From positions 2,179,001-2,243,000 of the forward strand of contig NZ_CP023692.1 in assembly GCF_008704935.1 (NCBI RefSeq): a DNA stretch of 64,000 nt, read 5' to 3'. Below are positions 1-8,775 of this stretch, piece after piece. The number at the start of each line of letters is the position of its first letter. Positions within the stretch are counted from its first letter, which is position 1. A model generated the notes under the pieces. It made no database searches. It had not been told where the DNA came from and saw only the letters and a program-made list of their open reading frames with translations. The position numbers were made by a program, and so were the translations under genes. The DNA comes from Streptomyces vinaceus. GTDB lineage: Bacteria; Actinomycetota; Actinomycetes; Streptomycetales; Streptomycetaceae.

Positions 1-771
1 CTACCCATGACCGCCGCCGGAAGGCGCCGCGGAGGCGGGAGCCCCGGAAATGGACCCCCAGCGCGAAACCGGCCAGCCGATCCGGTCGGCCCGCCCGATC
101 ACCTTCTCCACCGGCACCATCCCCCCGCCCGGTTCCCCCAGGTGGTCCCGGGAATCCCGGGACTGGGAACGATGATCACCCATGACCCACAGGGTCCCAA
201 GGGGCACGACGATCCGGAAGGGCACCTTCGAGGGCGCGTCTCCGGGATACAGGTACGGCTCCTCCACGGCGACCCCGTTCACCTTGATGCGCCCGCCGGC
301 GTCGCAGCACACCACGTCGTCCCCGCCGACACCCACGACCCGCTTCACGAAGTCGGTCTCGGAGGGCTCGCCGATCCCGAGCGCGGCGGCCGCACCGTGC
401 AGGGCCTCGCCGACCGGGTTTCCCTCGGCGCTCTCCCGTACGAAGGACCCCGCGCCGTCGAAGACCACCACGTCCCCGCGCCGGGGCTGTTCACCGAAAC
501 GGTACGCCAGCTTGTTCACCAGCACCCGGTCCCCGACCCGCAGCGTCGGTTCCATCGACCGGCTCGGGATCAGGAAGGGCTGTACGACGAAATTGCTGAG
601 CAGCAGCAGGAAGCACGTGCAGAGCACGCCGAGCACGGCGGCGCCCCGCAAGGTCAGGAAGGCCCGCCACCCGGGCAGGGCCCCGCGCCCCCACAACGCA
701 GAACGCGGCCGCCCCTCCCCCGTTTCGGGGGAGGAGTGGCCGCGCTGTGTGAGCTCTGCTTCGGTGTCCAT
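1..771 (-). CDS. sipW: Type I signal peptidase, SipW-type
   Basis: Cleaves signal peptides from proteins exported by Sec or Tat, acting at the outer face of the membrane. The 256-residue product has a cytoplasmic N-terminus and a membrane anchor at about residues 41-66. Box B, RSMEPT, places the catalytic serine at residue 72. FVKRVVG places the general-base lysine at residue 143. Box E, starting GDHRSQSRDSRDH, is at 198-210. It lies 44 bp downstream of rplS, as in other streptomycetes, where several sip paralogues are clustered; the others would lie to the left of the window. No strong Shine-Dalgarno precedes the ATG. Family assignment is certain. The specific name sipW rests on position next to rplS. 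Confidence 0.93.
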   Translation of the reverse strand: MDTEAELTQRGHSSPETGEGRPRSALWGRGALPGWRAFLTLRGAAVLGVLCTCFLLLLSNFVVQPFLIPSRSMEPTLRVGDRVLVNKLAYRFGEQPRRGDVVVFDGAGSFVRESAEGNPVGEALHGAAAALGIGEPSETDFVKRVVGVGGDDVVCCDAGGRIKVNGVAVEEPYLYPGDAPSKVPFRIVVPLGTLWVMGDHRSQSRDSRDHLGEPGGGMVPVEKVIGRADRIGWPVSRWGSISGAPASAAPSGGGHG

Positions 772-815
772 CGAGAGGGAGCCTATCCGGCCGCCTCCGG
801 GACCCGGAGAGGAGA

Positions 816-1166
816 TCAGCGGTCGCGCTTCTCCTTGATCTTCGCGGCCTTGCCGCGGAGCTCACGGAGGAAGTACAGCTTGGCGCGACGCACGTCACCG
901 CGGGTGACGAGCTCGATCTTCTCGAAGATCGGGGAGTTCACCGGGAAGGTGCGCTCGACGCCGACGCTGAAGGAGACCTTGCGAACGGTGAAGGTCTCGG
1001 AGACGCCAGAGCCCTGGCGACGGATGACAACACCCTTGAACTGCTGGATACGGGAGCGGTTGCCCTCGATGACGCGGACGTGCACGTTGATCGTGTCACC
1101 CGGGCGGAAGGCCGGGACGTCGGAGCGGATCGAGGCGGCGTTGACGCCATCGAGCAGGTGAGACAT
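816..1166 (-). CDS. rplS: 50S ribosomal protein L19
   Basis: 116-residue L19, found at the 30S-50S interface of the ribosome. The start is the ATG that gives MSHLLDG. An upstream in-frame codon would add 26 residues with no family resemblance. The signature [20 protein letters not shown] is present, along with the basic C-terminus. It follows trmD on the minus strand with a 133-bp gap that contains a hairpin. The order rpsP-rimM-trmD-rplS is the classic bacterial operon. Confidence 0.96.
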   Translation of the reverse strand: MSHLLDGVNAASIRSDVPAFRPGDTINVHVRVIEGNRSRIQQFKGVVIRRQGSGVSETFTVRKVSFSVGVERTFPVNSPIFEKIELVTRGDVRRAKLYFLRELRGKAAKIKEKRDR

Positions 1167-1249
1167 GTTCTTCGTCTGCTTTCTTCGCACGACGCCACAG
1201 GCCGCCGGTGCGGGTTTCCGGAGAGAATTCGGGAGCCGCGTCACGCGTC

Positions 1250-1280
1250 GGACGACTGTCCCCCTGTGGCAGGGGCGTCC
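1250..1280 (-). terminator. Hairpin between trmD and rplS
   Basis: GGACG (1250-1254) pairs with CGTCC (1276-1280), and CCCCT (1261-1265) pairs with AGGGG (1271-1275), with an internal loop between the two helices. It could attenuate or process the polycistronic transcript ahead of rplS. There is no clear U-tract, so a full terminator is unlikely. Confidence 0.4.
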
Positions 1281-1299
1281 GCGAGCACACAGCAGGCGC

Positions 1300-2121
1300 C
1301 TATTCTTCCACGGCCTCCGGCCTACGCCAAAATCGGCCGTCGGGGGCGGGCCGCCAGCCCAGGATGCTCAGGATCTCGCGGTCCTTCTTGTCGAAGGCGG
1401 AGGCCTCGCAGCGCTCGATCAGGTCGGGGCGGTTGCGGGCGGTACGGCGGAAGGCCTCGTCCCGGCGCCAGCGGGCGATCTTGCCGTGGTGGCCGCTGAG
1501 CAGGACGTCCGGGATGTCCCGGCCGCGCCACTGCGGGGGCTTCGTGTAGACCGGCCCCTCCAGCAGGTTCGCCATCTCGCCGGGCGCGAAGGAGTCGTCC
1601 CGGTGCGATTCGGCGTTGCCGAGCACGCCGGGCAGCAGCCGGGCCACCGCCTCCGTGACCACCAGGACGGCGGCCTCGCCGCCCGCCAGCACGTAGTCGC
1701 CGATGGAGACCTCGTAGACCGGCATGCGCGTGGCGTACTCGTCCATGACGCGGCGGTCGATGCCCTCGTACCGGGCGGGCGTGAAGATCAGCCAGGGCCG
1801 CTCGGAGAGCTCGACGGCCAGTTCCTGGGTGAAGGGGCGGCCGCTGGGCGTGGGGACGACCATGACCGGCCCGCGCGCGCCGGACTCGTACCCGTCGGCC
1901 AGGGCGGAGTCGAGGGCCTCGCCCCACGGCTCGGTCTTCATGACCATGCCGGGACCGCCGCCGTACGGGGTGTCGTCGACCGTGTTGTGCCGGTCGTAGG
2001 TCCAGTCCCGCAGGTCGTGGACGTGTACGTCGAGCTGCCCGCGGGTCCGCGCCTTGCCGACGAGGGAGACGTTCAGCGGCTCCAGGTACTCGGGGAAGAT
2101 CGTGACGACGTCGAGACGCAT
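1300..2121 (-). CDS. trmD: tRNA (guanine-N1-)-methyltransferase
   Basis: Methylates G37 next to the anticodon of tRNAs reading CUN, CCN and CGG, using S-adenosylmethionine, and so prevents +1 frameshifting. The 273-residue protein has the SPOUT trefoil-knot features: [16 protein letters not shown] at about 47-62, RYEGIDRR at 117-124 and the knot loop [11 protein letters not shown] at 139-149. Its ATG overlaps the rimM stop by one base (TGATG), so translation is probably coupled. Confidence 0.97.
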   Translation of the reverse strand: MRLDVVTIFPEYLEPLNVSLVGKARTRGQLDVHVHDLRDWTYDRHNTVDDTPYGGGPGMVMKTEPWGEALDSALADGYESGARGPVMVVPTPSGRPFTQELAVELSERPWLIFTPARYEGIDRRVMDEYATRMPVYEVSIGDYVLAGGEAAVLVVTEAVARLLPGVLGNAESHRDDSFAPGEMANLLEGPVYTKPPQWRGRDIPDVLLSGHHGKIARWRRDEAFRRTARNRPDLIERCEASAFDKKDREILSILGWRPAPDGRFWRRPEAVEE

Positions 2122-2678
2122 CAGGCGTCGCCCTCGGGCTCGGCGTCGCGCGTGGAGACGATCTCGGCGCGGTCGTCGATCAGCCCGGGCGGCGGCGTGA
2201 TGACGCAGCGCTGCTCCTCCAGGTCGATCTCGGCGACGATCTCCTCGACGAAGGGGATCATCACCTCGGTGCCGTCGGGGCGCTCCACGATGAACAGGTC
2301 CTGCGAGGGCAGGTGGGAGATCTCGGTGATCCGGCCGATCTCGGTGCCGTCTTCGAGTACGACGTCCAGGTCCATCAGCTGGTGGTCGTAGTACTCGTCC
2401 TCCTCCTCGGGGAGTTCGGTCGGGTCGACGTCGGCGATCAGCAGGATGTTGCGCAGCGCCTCGGCGGCGGTGCGGTCCTTGACGCCGGCGAAGCGGAGCA
2501 TCAGCCTGCCGCTGTGCACGCGGCCCGTCTCGATGGTCAGCGGACCCGCCGACGCCGGTTCGGTCCGCAGTACGGCGCCGGGCGACAGCCGCAGCTCCGG
2601 CTCGTCGGTCCGCACCTCGACGGTGACCTCACCCTTGATCCCGTGGGCGCGGCCGATCCGCGCGACTACCAGCTCCAC
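2121..2678 (-). CDS. rimM: Ribosome maturation factor
   Basis: Binds S19 and assists assembly of the 30S head. I chose the GTG start giving a 185-residue protein that begins [17 protein letters not shown]. An AGGAG lies six bases upstream, and the family begins at this point; longer in-frame extension is only low-complexity sequence. The RimM N-terminal barrel ([10 protein letters not shown]) is followed by a PRC-barrel half containing [11 protein letters not shown], and FVEEIV near the C-terminus. It lies between khpA and trmD and overlaps trmD by one base. Confidence 0.94.
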   Translation of the reverse strand: MELVVARIGRAHGIKGEVTVEVRTDEPELRLSPGAVLRTEPASAGPLTIETGRVHSGRLMLRFAGVKDRTAAEALRNILLIADVDPTELPEEEDEYYDHQLMDLDVVLEDGTEIGRITEISHLPSQDLFIVERPDGTEVMIPFVEEIVAEIDLEEQRCVITPPPGLIDDRAEIVSTRDAEPEGDA

Positions 2679-2701
2679 CAGTTTCTCCTGTTCAGACGAC
2701 G

Positions 2702-2739
2702 ACGGGCCGGGGCGGGCACGAATGCCCTCCCCGGCCCGT
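2702..2739 (-). terminator. Hairpin between khpA and rimM
   Basis: An 11-bp perfect stem (ACGGGCCGGGG at 2702-2712 with 2729-2739) is extended inward by four more pairs after one mismatch. The loop is ACGAAT. It sits inside the 93-bp khpA-rimM gap. No U-run follows, so it looks like an attenuator or RNA-processing structure that lowers rimM-trmD expression relative to rpsP. Confidence 0.5.
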
Positions 2740-2771
2740 GCCGGTGATTCACGTTCTCGATGAACCAAGTC

Positions 2772-3011
2772 TCAGCGGACCTGGTCCACGTCGACGAGGT
2801 CGACGCGGATCCCCCGGCCGCCGATGGCGCCCACGACGGTACGCAGGGCACGTGCGGTGCGGCCGTTGCGGCCGATCACCTTCCCGAGGTCGTCCGGGTG
2901 GACCCGGACCTCAAGCACCTGCCCACGACGCAGGTTGCGCGAGGCGACCTGCACTTCGTCGGGGTTGTCCACAATGCCCTTTACGAGGTGCTCAAGAGCC
3001 TCCTCGAGCAT
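2772..3011 (-). CDS. khpA: KH-domain RNA-binding protein KhpA
   Basis: 79-residue single KH-domain protein. It carries the RNA-binding GxxG loop as GRNG at residues 47-50, within GKVIGRNGRTARALR. Homologues (KhpA/YlqC) bind many RNAs and in Gram-positives pair with KhpB/Jag to influence cell size and division. The gene lies two bases after the rpsP stop, the usual actinobacterial and firmicute position, so it is co-transcribed with ribosomal genes. Confidence 0.93.
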   Translation of the reverse strand: MLEEALEHLVKGIVDNPDEVQVASRNLRRGQVLEVRVHPDDLGKVIGRNGRTARALRTVVGAIGGRGIRVDLVDVDQVR

Positions 3012-3013
3012 GA

Positions 3014-3454
3014 TCAGGCCTCGGTCGACTCGGCGGCGGCCTCAGCCTCGTCCGCCTTCTTGTCGGCCTTCTTCGCCTTCTGCGTGATGGCCTCGCCCTT
3101 GGTCTCGCCGATGCCCTCAAGGGCCTTGGCGAACTCGTCGAAGGAGCGGCGCTTGCTCTCCTTCGTCTCCGGCTGCAGCAGCGGCGCGGGGGCCGGGAGG
3201 CCCTTGTGCGCCTGCCAGTCACCGGTCAGCTTCAGGATGGCGAGCACAGCCTCGGTGGGCTGGGCGCCGACCGACAGCCAGTACTGCGCACGCTCGGCGT
3301 TGACCTCGATGCGCGACGGGTTGTACGTCGGGTGGTAGATACCGATCTCTTCGATCGCGCGACCGTCCCGACGGGTACGGGCGTCGGCGACGACGATGCG
3401 GTAGTGCGGCTGGCGAATCTTGCCGAGGCGCTTGAGCTTGATCTTGACTGCCAC
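3014..3454 (-). CDS. rpsP: 30S ribosomal protein S16
   Basis: The GTG start gives 146 residues beginning [20 protein letters not shown]. Residues 1 to about 80 are the S16 core. The remaining 65 form an alanine/lysine/glutamate-rich tail ([15 protein letters not shown]), an extension common in Streptomyces but absent from the short E. coli protein. An upstream ATG would add 13 unrelated residues. This is the first gene of the rpsP-khpA-rimM-trmD-rplS group. Confidence 0.95.
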   Translation of the reverse strand: MAVKIKLKRLGKIRQPHYRIVVADARTRRDGRAIEEIGIYHPTYNPSRIEVNAERAQYWLSVGAQPTEAVLAILKLTGDWQAHKGLPAPAPLLQPETKESKRRSFDEFAKALEGIGETKGEAITQKAKKADKKADEAEAAAESTEA

Positions 3455-3633
3455 TGGAGTGGTGTCTCCTGAACTTGACGTGGTTGGGCACATGAGATGC
3501 CACGTGGGGTTGCGGTACTCGGGTGCCCGATGGACGCGTCAGCCGGAGGAGAGAGGGGTCCTATGCGACTGTCGAGTACAGCTAGCCATTGTGCCACATG
3601 CCTGCGGCGCTTCTCGCGGGGAGTCCGCCGGGC

Positions 3634-4233
3634 TCAGGAAGCGGCGGCGGAGAGGGCCACCTCGGGGATGCGGAACGGCTTCATGCAGCCGCCGCACACG
3701 ATCGGCGCCTGGGCCAGCACGGAGGGGACCACCCGCACGTTGCGCCCGCAGTCGCAGACCGCCTTGACGCGGACACCGCCACCCGAGGAGCCGTGCCGGG
3801 CGGCCGGCCCGCGGAAGCTGCGCTTGGTGTCGGCGGCCGTCGCGGCCGTATGCGCCTTCAGTGCGCGCTGCAGCCGCTCCATGGTGGGACGGTAGCGCTT
3901 CTTCGCCTCGGGATTGAGCGAGACCAGCGAGAAGCCGCTGCTGGCATGCGGCTCGTCGGAGTGGTCCAGCCCCATCTCCTCGGCGATCGCGAGGAATCTG
4001 CGGTTGTGGTAGCGGCCTGCCCGCGAGGTGTCGCGTACTCCGCGGGCGGCGGCGATGCCGTGGACTGCCTCGTGCAGCAGTCGCTCGAAGGAGAGCTCGG
4101 CGCCGCAGGCGGACGAGGACTCTCCGATCAGGGACTCGGGCGCGGCAAGGTCAGGCAGCTCGGGGTGGTACCGCTGAATGTCGGCCCACGCCTGCGCCAG
4201 CTCTGCGGCGAGAACAGGTGGTGTCGTGCTCAC
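3634..4233 (-). CDS. HExxH-motif protein with C-terminal zinc ribbon, function unknown
   Basis: 199 residues from a GTG giving MSTTPPVLAAELAQAW. Another in-frame GTG at 4296 would add 21 residues, and neither start has a good ribosome-binding site. HEAVH at 54-58, followed by GIAAARG and RYHNRRF near 74-80, is a zinc-metalloprotease-like helix resembling SprT-like proteins. CDC (160-162) and CGGC (180-183) form a four-cysteine zinc ribbon at the C-terminus. The family is conserved beside rpsP in Streptomyces, but I know of no assigned substrate. A DNA-protein crosslink or ribosome-associated role would be a guess. Confidence 0.8.
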   Translation of the reverse strand: MSTTPPVLAAELAQAWADIQRYHPELPDLAAPESLIGESSSACGAELSFERLLHEAVHGIAAARGVRDTSRAGRYHNRRFLAIAEEMGLDHSDEPHASSGFSLVSLNPEAKKRYRPTMERLQRALKAHTAATAADTKRSFRGPAARHGSSGGGVRVKAVCDCGRNVRVVPSVLAQAPIVCGGCMKPFRIPEVALSAAAS

Positions 4234-4376
4234 GTCGTGACAACGAGCCGGGGTGCCCCGGTGTTCCGATTCCGGGCCATTCCAAATTTTTTGCACGTAC
4301 CAGTCAGTTCAGTCTCATGCGTCCTGACGAGGACGGGTGGGCCGATCCCAGGAGGACTCGGTACGTAACGTCGACC

Positions 4377-4426
4377 AAAAGGCCCGGCCCCGGCGCACGG
4401 CTCGTGCCGTGCGCCGGGGCCGGGCC
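4377..4426 (-). terminator. Intrinsic terminator of proS
   Basis: A perfect 21-bp GC-rich stem (4381-4401 with 4406-4426) has a TCGT loop. It is followed on the minus strand by four Ts (AAAA at 4377-4380). It begins 18 bases after the proS stop codon. This is one of the strongest hairpins in the window. Confidence 0.92.
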
Positions 4427-4444
4427 CTGGTCGGCCGGTGGCGA

Positions 4445-5857
4445 TCAGTACGAGCGCGCCACGACGGCGAGGGTACCGGGGGCGTCGTCCGCTTCCGGAA
4501 CCGACCCGTCCTCGGCGATCAGGCAGCGTACGGAGACGGCCTGCTCGGCCAGCTTGGCCTCGCCCTCGGGGCCGAGGTCCGCCCACGGGATCCGCGCCCA
4601 GCCGCCCGCGACGGCGGCCTCGGCGGCCTCCTCGATGGTGGAGACGTCGGAGGTGCGGGCGATGCGGCGCTCGCGGGACTCGCGCAGCAGCTGCGCCTGG
4701 TCCTCCTCCAGCACCTTGGGCAGCAGGGCGGCGAGGTCGGAGATCTGCACGGCCTCCTTGCCGCCCGGGATCCGGCGGGCCAGCATCGCGGTGCCGGCCT
4801 CCAGGTCGCGGGGGCCGATCTCGACGCGCACCGGTACGCCCTTGAGCTCCCAGTCCACGGCGCGACGGCCGAAGGGGGTGTCGACGCGGTCGTCCACGTG
4901 CACGCGCAGGCCGGCGGCCTTGAGCTGCGCGCCGAGCTCGCGGACCTTGGTGACGGCCTCGTCGCCCTTGATCGCCATGACGACGACCTGGACGTGCGCC
5001 AGGCGCGGCGGGACGCGCAGGCCGTTGTCGTCACCGTGGGACATGATCAGACCGCCGACCATGCGGGTCGAGACGCCCCACGAGGTCTGCCAGACGAGCT
5101 CCTGCTTGCCTTCCTTCGACAGGTACTGCGTGTTGAAGGCCTTGGCGAAGTTGGTGCCGAGCTCGTGGCTCGTGCCCAGCTGCAGGGCCTTGCCGTCGCC
5201 CATCATGCCCTCGAGGGTGAGGGTGTTGATGGCGCCGGCGAAACGCTCCTTGGCGGTCTTGCGGCCGAGCACGACGTCGATGCCGAGCACGTTCGTCATG
5301 AAGTCGCCGTAGACGTCCGTGTGGATGCGGGCGGCGTAGTCGCGGGCGTCCTCGTACGTGGCGTGGGCGGTGTGGCCCTCCTGCCAGAGGAACTCACTCG
5401 TACGGAGGAACACGCGCGGGCGCATCTCCCAGCGGACCACGTTGGCCCACTGGTTGATGAGAAGGGGCAGGTCGCGGTAGCTCTGGACCCACTTGGAGAA
5501 GTAGTCGTTGATGATCGTCTCGGAGGTGGGCCGGACGACGACCGGCTCTTCCAGCTCCTTGCCGCCGCCGTGCGTGACGACCGCGAGCTCGGGGGCGAAG
5601 CCCTCGACGTGCTCGGCCTCGCGGGTCAGGTACGACTGGGGGATGAACAGCGGGAAGTACGCGTTCTGGGCGCCCGCGTCCTTGATGCGCGCGTCCATCT
5701 CCTGCTGCATCCGCTCCCACAGCCCGTAGCCGTACGGTCGGATGACCATGGTGCCGCGTACCGGACCGTTGTCGGCCAGCTCGGCCTTGTTGATCAGATC
5801 CTGGTACCAGCGGGGGAAATCCTCCGCCTGGGGGGTGAGAACGGGTGCCTTTGCCAT
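4445..5857 (-). CDS. proS: Prolyl-tRNA synthetase, short type
   Basis: Charges tRNA-Pro in the cytoplasm. 470 residues from MAKAPVLTPQAEDFP. The reading frame stays open for 246 codons further upstream, but those codons have no resemblance to the family. This is the short ProS architecture seen in archaea, eukaryotes and actinobacteria, without the INS editing insertion. Class II signatures are VVRPTSETI (107-115), RWEMRPRVFLRTSEFLWQEG (142-161, spanning motif 2), an anticodon-binding domain, and the C-terminal zinc-like extension of this type ending in Tyr. Monocistronic, with its own terminator. Confidence 0.95.
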   Translation of the reverse strand: MAKAPVLTPQAEDFPRWYQDLINKAELADNGPVRGTMVIRPYGYGLWERMQQEMDARIKDAGAQNAYFPLFIPQSYLTREAEHVEGFAPELAVVTHGGGKELEEPVVVRPTSETIINDYFSKWVQSYRDLPLLINQWANVVRWEMRPRVFLRTSEFLWQEGHTAHATYEDARDYAARIHTDVYGDFMTNVLGIDVVLGRKTAKERFAGAINTLTLEGMMGDGKALQLGTSHELGTNFAKAFNTQYLSKEGKQELVWQTSWGVSTRMVGGLIMSHGDDNGLRVPPRLAHVQVVVMAIKGDEAVTKVRELGAQLKAAGLRVHVDDRVDTPFGRRAVDWELKGVPVRVEIGPRDLEAGTAMLARRIPGGKEAVQISDLAALLPKVLEEDQAQLLRESRERRIARTSDVSTIEEAAEAAVAGGWARIPWADLGPEGEAKLAEQAVSVRCLIAEDGSVPEADDAPGTLAVVARSY

Positions 5858-5989
5858 GGCGCGAATGGTACGGCGCCGGGCACTCGATGCGTGAATCGGG
5901 TGGCGCACTCCTCTGGACGCGGGGGCGAATGGGGAGTTCTCTGAACAACGGGGGCCAGGGGGCGACAAGGAATCAGGAGCGCTCTTTCG

Positions 5990-6667
5990 ATGACACCGAC
6001 GCCGACGGCGACGCTCGTCGCCCGTGACTGGGCGGAGATCCAGGAACGGATGCTGGTACCGCTGTACGAAGCGGTCTACGACCGGCTGGAGGTCGGGCCG
6101 GGCGACCGGCTGCTCGGCCTGGACTGCGGGTCCGGGCTGGCCCTGCTGCTGGCCGCGGGCCGGGGAGCCGCCGCCACGGGGGTGGAGGCGGATCCGGCGC
6201 GGCGGGCGCTGGCGCGCGAGCGGCTGCTGGAGGTGGTCCCGGCCGCTCCGGACGGCCCGCGCCCCTACGACGTGCTGCTGGCCTTCTCGCCGTCCGCGGC
6301 GGCCCTGGACGCGGCGCTGCCCGCGGTACGGCGGGGCGGGGCGGTGGTGCTGGCCGACTGGGGGCCGACGGAGCGGTGCACGGTGCCGGCGGTGCTGGGC
6401 GGGGGTCCCGCGCCGCGGGACCTGGACGCGGCGGTGGCGCGGGCGGGGCTCGCGCCCGACGGTTCGGGGCGGGTGTTCTGCCCCTTCGGGTACGCGGACG
6501 TGGACAGCGCGGTACGGGGGCTGCTGTCGACGGGGCTGTACGAGTCCTCGTCCGATCCTGCGCAGGTCGAGAAGGAGCTGGCCGAGGCGCTTCACCCGTA
6601 CGAGCGCCCGGACGGCACCGTGTGGCTGCCGAACATCTTCCGGTACGTGATCGCCCGCGTGCCGTAG
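5990..6667 (+). CDS. SAM-dependent methyltransferase-like protein
   Basis: 225 residues with a Rossmann methyltransferase core. Motif I is LLGLDCGSGLAL (about 41-52), followed by VEADPARRALAR with the acidic ribose-binding residue at the end of strand 2, and a later VVLADWG strand. AGGAG lies 10 bases before the ATG. It is divergent from proS. The substrate cannot be read from the sequence. It resembles type-11 methyltransferases, though the N-terminal half is compact and the C-terminal part (CPFGYADVDSAVRGLLSTG) is probably the substrate cap. Confidence 0.75.
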   Translation: MTPTPTATLVARDWAEIQERMLVPLYEAVYDRLEVGPGDRLLGLDCGSGLALLLAAGRGAAATGVEADPARRALARERLLEVVPAAPDGPRPYDVLLAFSPSAAALDAALPAVRRGGAVVLADWGPTERCTVPAVLGGGPAPRDLDAAVARAGLAPDGSGRVFCPFGYADVDSAVRGLLSTGLYESSSDPAQVEKELAEALHPYERPDGTVWLPNIFRYVIARVP

Positions 6668-6670
6668 GGG

Positions 6671-6710
6671 GCGGCGGGCGCGGGCGGCGGCTCCGCCCGC
6701 CGCCCGGTCT
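6671..6710. terminator. Bidirectional hairpin between convergent genes
   Basis: CGGGCGGCG (6681-6689) pairs with CGCCGCCCG (6698-6706), with alternative GC pairings on either side. It sits in the 55-bp gap between the plus-strand methyltransferase and the minus-strand ftsH-like gene. It is a likely shared terminator. Confidence 0.55.
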
Positions 6711-6722
6711 CCTCGGAGCCCG

Positions 6723-8648
6723 CTACTTCGCCTCCTTCGAGAGGCGGGGGATGCCCGCGGCCTCGTAGGCGGCCGGCTCGTCCAGGGTCTCGTTCGCCAG
6801 CAGGGCCTCGGTCAGCGCGTCGAGTTTCGGCCGGTGTTCGCGCAGCAGCCGGCAGGCCTCCGCGTAGCACTCGTCGACGATGCGGCGCATCTCGTGGTCC
6901 ACCGTGTCGAGGGTGGCGGGGGCCGCGAGCAGCCCGTACGGGCTCTGCGCGTCGGCCGGGATCGCGGTGAGGCGGCCGACGCGCTCGCTCATGCCCCAGC
7001 GGCCGACCATGCCGCGGGCGAGGTTGGTGACCTGTTCCAGGTCGTTCTCGGCGCCCGTGGTGATGACGTCGAAGACGACGTGTTCGGCTGCCATGCCGCC
7101 GAGGGCTCCGATGATGCGGCCGCGGAGGTAGTCCTGCGTGTAGGAGTAGCGGTCGGCGTCGGGGGTGGAGAGGGTGACGCCGAGCGCCCGGCCGCGCGGC
7201 ACGATCGTGATCTTGCGGACGGGGTCGGCGCCGGGCTGGAGCATGCCGAGCAGGGCGTGGCCGCTCTCGTGGTAGGCCGTGCGGCGGCGTTCCTCCTCCG
7301 GCATGACCAGCGACCGGGCCGCGCCGAGCTGGACCTTCTCCAGGGCGTCCATGAAGTCGGCCTGGGTGACCTGGGTCTGCTTGCGCCTGACGGCGAGGAG
7401 GGCGGCTTCGTTGGCCAGGTTGGCGAGGTCGGCGCCCGTCATGCCGGGGGTGGTGCGGGCCACCTGGTCGAGGTCGGCGTCGGCGGCGAGGGGGATGTCC
7501 CGGGTGTGGATGCGCAGGATGGCCTCGCGGCCGGCCCGGTCGGGGGGTGAGACGGAGACGGTGCGGTCGAAGCGGCCGGGGCGGGTGAGTGCGGGGTCGA
7601 GGACGTCGGGGCGGTTGGTGGCGGCGAGGACGACGACGCCCTCGGAGCCGGAGAACCCGTCCATCTCGGTCAGGATCTGGTTCAGGGTCTGTTCGCGCTC
7701 GTCGTGGCCGCCCATGGCGGCGCCGCCCCCGCGGGCCCGGCCGATGGTGTCGATCTCGTCGATGAAGACGATGGAGGGGGCCACCTTGCGCGCCTCGGAG
7801 AAGAGTTCGCGGACCCGGGAGGCGCCGACGCCGACGATCATCTCGATGAACTCGGAGGCGGAGGCGGAGAAGAAGGGCACCCCGGCCTCTCCCGCGACCG
7901 CCCGCGCCAGCAGGGTCTTGCCCGTGCCGGGCGGTCCGGCGAGCAGGACCCCGCCGGGCATCCGGGCTCCGAGGGCCCGGTACTGCCCGGGGTTCTTGAG
8001 GAAGTCGACGACGTCGTTGAGTTCGCCCTTGACCTCGTCGATGCCGGCCACGTCGGCGAAGGTGGTGCGCTTGCCGCCTTCCAGTTCCACGGGTTTGGGC
8101 GGCTGTTTGCGGCCGAGGCCGCCGACGCCGCCCATGGCCGAGCCCATCCGGCGGGCGATGAACACCCACAGGAGGACCAGCAGCAGCATGGGGGCGAGCG
8201 AGATCAGCAGATTGGCCAGGAAGCTGCGCTGGACGACGACCGGGGAGGCCGTGACGACGACGTTGTGCTTGCTGAGGTTGGCCCACAGGTCGTCGTCGGC
8301 GAAGGCCGGCCGCTGGGTGACGAACTTGGTGTAGTCGCCCTTGTCGCCGTCGGGGAGCGGCTGTTTGTTCTTCAGCTCGCCCTGGATGGCGTCGCCCTTG
8401 GAGTAGATCTTCGAGACGTTGCCGTCGGCGACCTGTTTGCTGAACTCGGTGTACGAGACGGTCGGCTCGTCGCCCTGGTTGAAGTAGGACAGGGCCACGT
8501 TGGCGAGCAGGAAGACGATCAGTGCGGCGAGGACGAGTCCGCGCCAGCCCCCGGGCATCTTCCTCTTGGGCGGCGGCGTCGGCGCGCCCTCGGAGCGCCA
8601 GGGCGTGTCGGCGCGGTCGCGAGGCGGTACGGGGGTGGGGCTGGGCAC
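6723..8648 (-). CDS. ftsH: ATP-dependent zinc metalloprotease, FtsH family
   Basis: 641-residue membrane AAA protease that degrades misfolded membrane proteins and short-lived regulators. Transmembrane segments lie at about 37-57 and 144-166, with a small external domain between them. Walker A GPPGTGKT is at 238-245 and Walker B FIDEID at 295-300; the second region of homology contains [19 protein letters not shown]. The zinc site HESGH is at 459-463. The N-terminal 30 residues are proline-rich and cytosolic. Streptomycetes usually carry another ftsH beside hpt/folE, so this is probably the second paralogue. SD and ATG are ordinary. Confidence 0.94.
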   Translation of the reverse strand: MPSPTPVPPRDRADTPWRSEGAPTPPPKRKMPGGWRGLVLAALIVFLLANVALSYFNQGDEPTVSYTEFSKQVADGNVSKIYSKGDAIQGELKNKQPLPDGDKGDYTKFVTQRPAFADDDLWANLSKHNVVVTASPVVVQRSFLANLLISLAPMLLLVLLWVFIARRMGSAMGGVGGLGRKQPPKPVELEGGKRTTFADVAGIDEVKGELNDVVDFLKNPGQYRALGARMPGGVLLAGPPGTGKTLLARAVAGEAGVPFFSASASEFIEMIVGVGASRVRELFSEARKVAPSIVFIDEIDTIGRARGGGAAMGGHDEREQTLNQILTEMDGFSGSEGVVVLAATNRPDVLDPALTRPGRFDRTVSVSPPDRAGREAILRIHTRDIPLAADADLDQVARTTPGMTGADLANLANEAALLAVRRKQTQVTQADFMDALEKVQLGAARSLVMPEEERRRTAYHESGHALLGMLQPGADPVRKITIVPRGRALGVTLSTPDADRYSYTQDYLRGRIIGALGGMAAEHVVFDVITTGAENDLEQVTNLARGMVGRWGMSERVGRLTAIPADAQSPYGLLAAPATLDTVDHEMRRIVDECYAEACRLLREHRPKLDALTEALLANETLDEPAAYEAAGIPRLSKEAK

Positions 8649-8725
8649 GTGGCCTCCTTACTGCCGTCCTCGTGGCCGACCATAAGGGACAAATCGCACC
8701 TCGGCGCCTCCAGGAGGTACGCGAA

Positions 8726-8758
8726 GGGGCCCTGACCGCATGATCCGGTCAGGGCCCC
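8726..8758 (-). terminator. Terminator of ffh
   Basis: A perfect 12-bp stem (GGGGCCCTGACC at 8726-8737 with 8747-8758) has a nine-base loop, placed 18 bases after the ffh stop codon. The sequence beyond it has only a weak T content. Confidence 0.85.
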
Positions 8759-8775
8759 TCGCGGACGGACCGCGC

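Noticed and set aside
5858..6595. 246-codon N-terminal extension of proS
   Set aside because: It lies opposite the methyltransferase gene. The ProS family begins at MAKAPVLTP.
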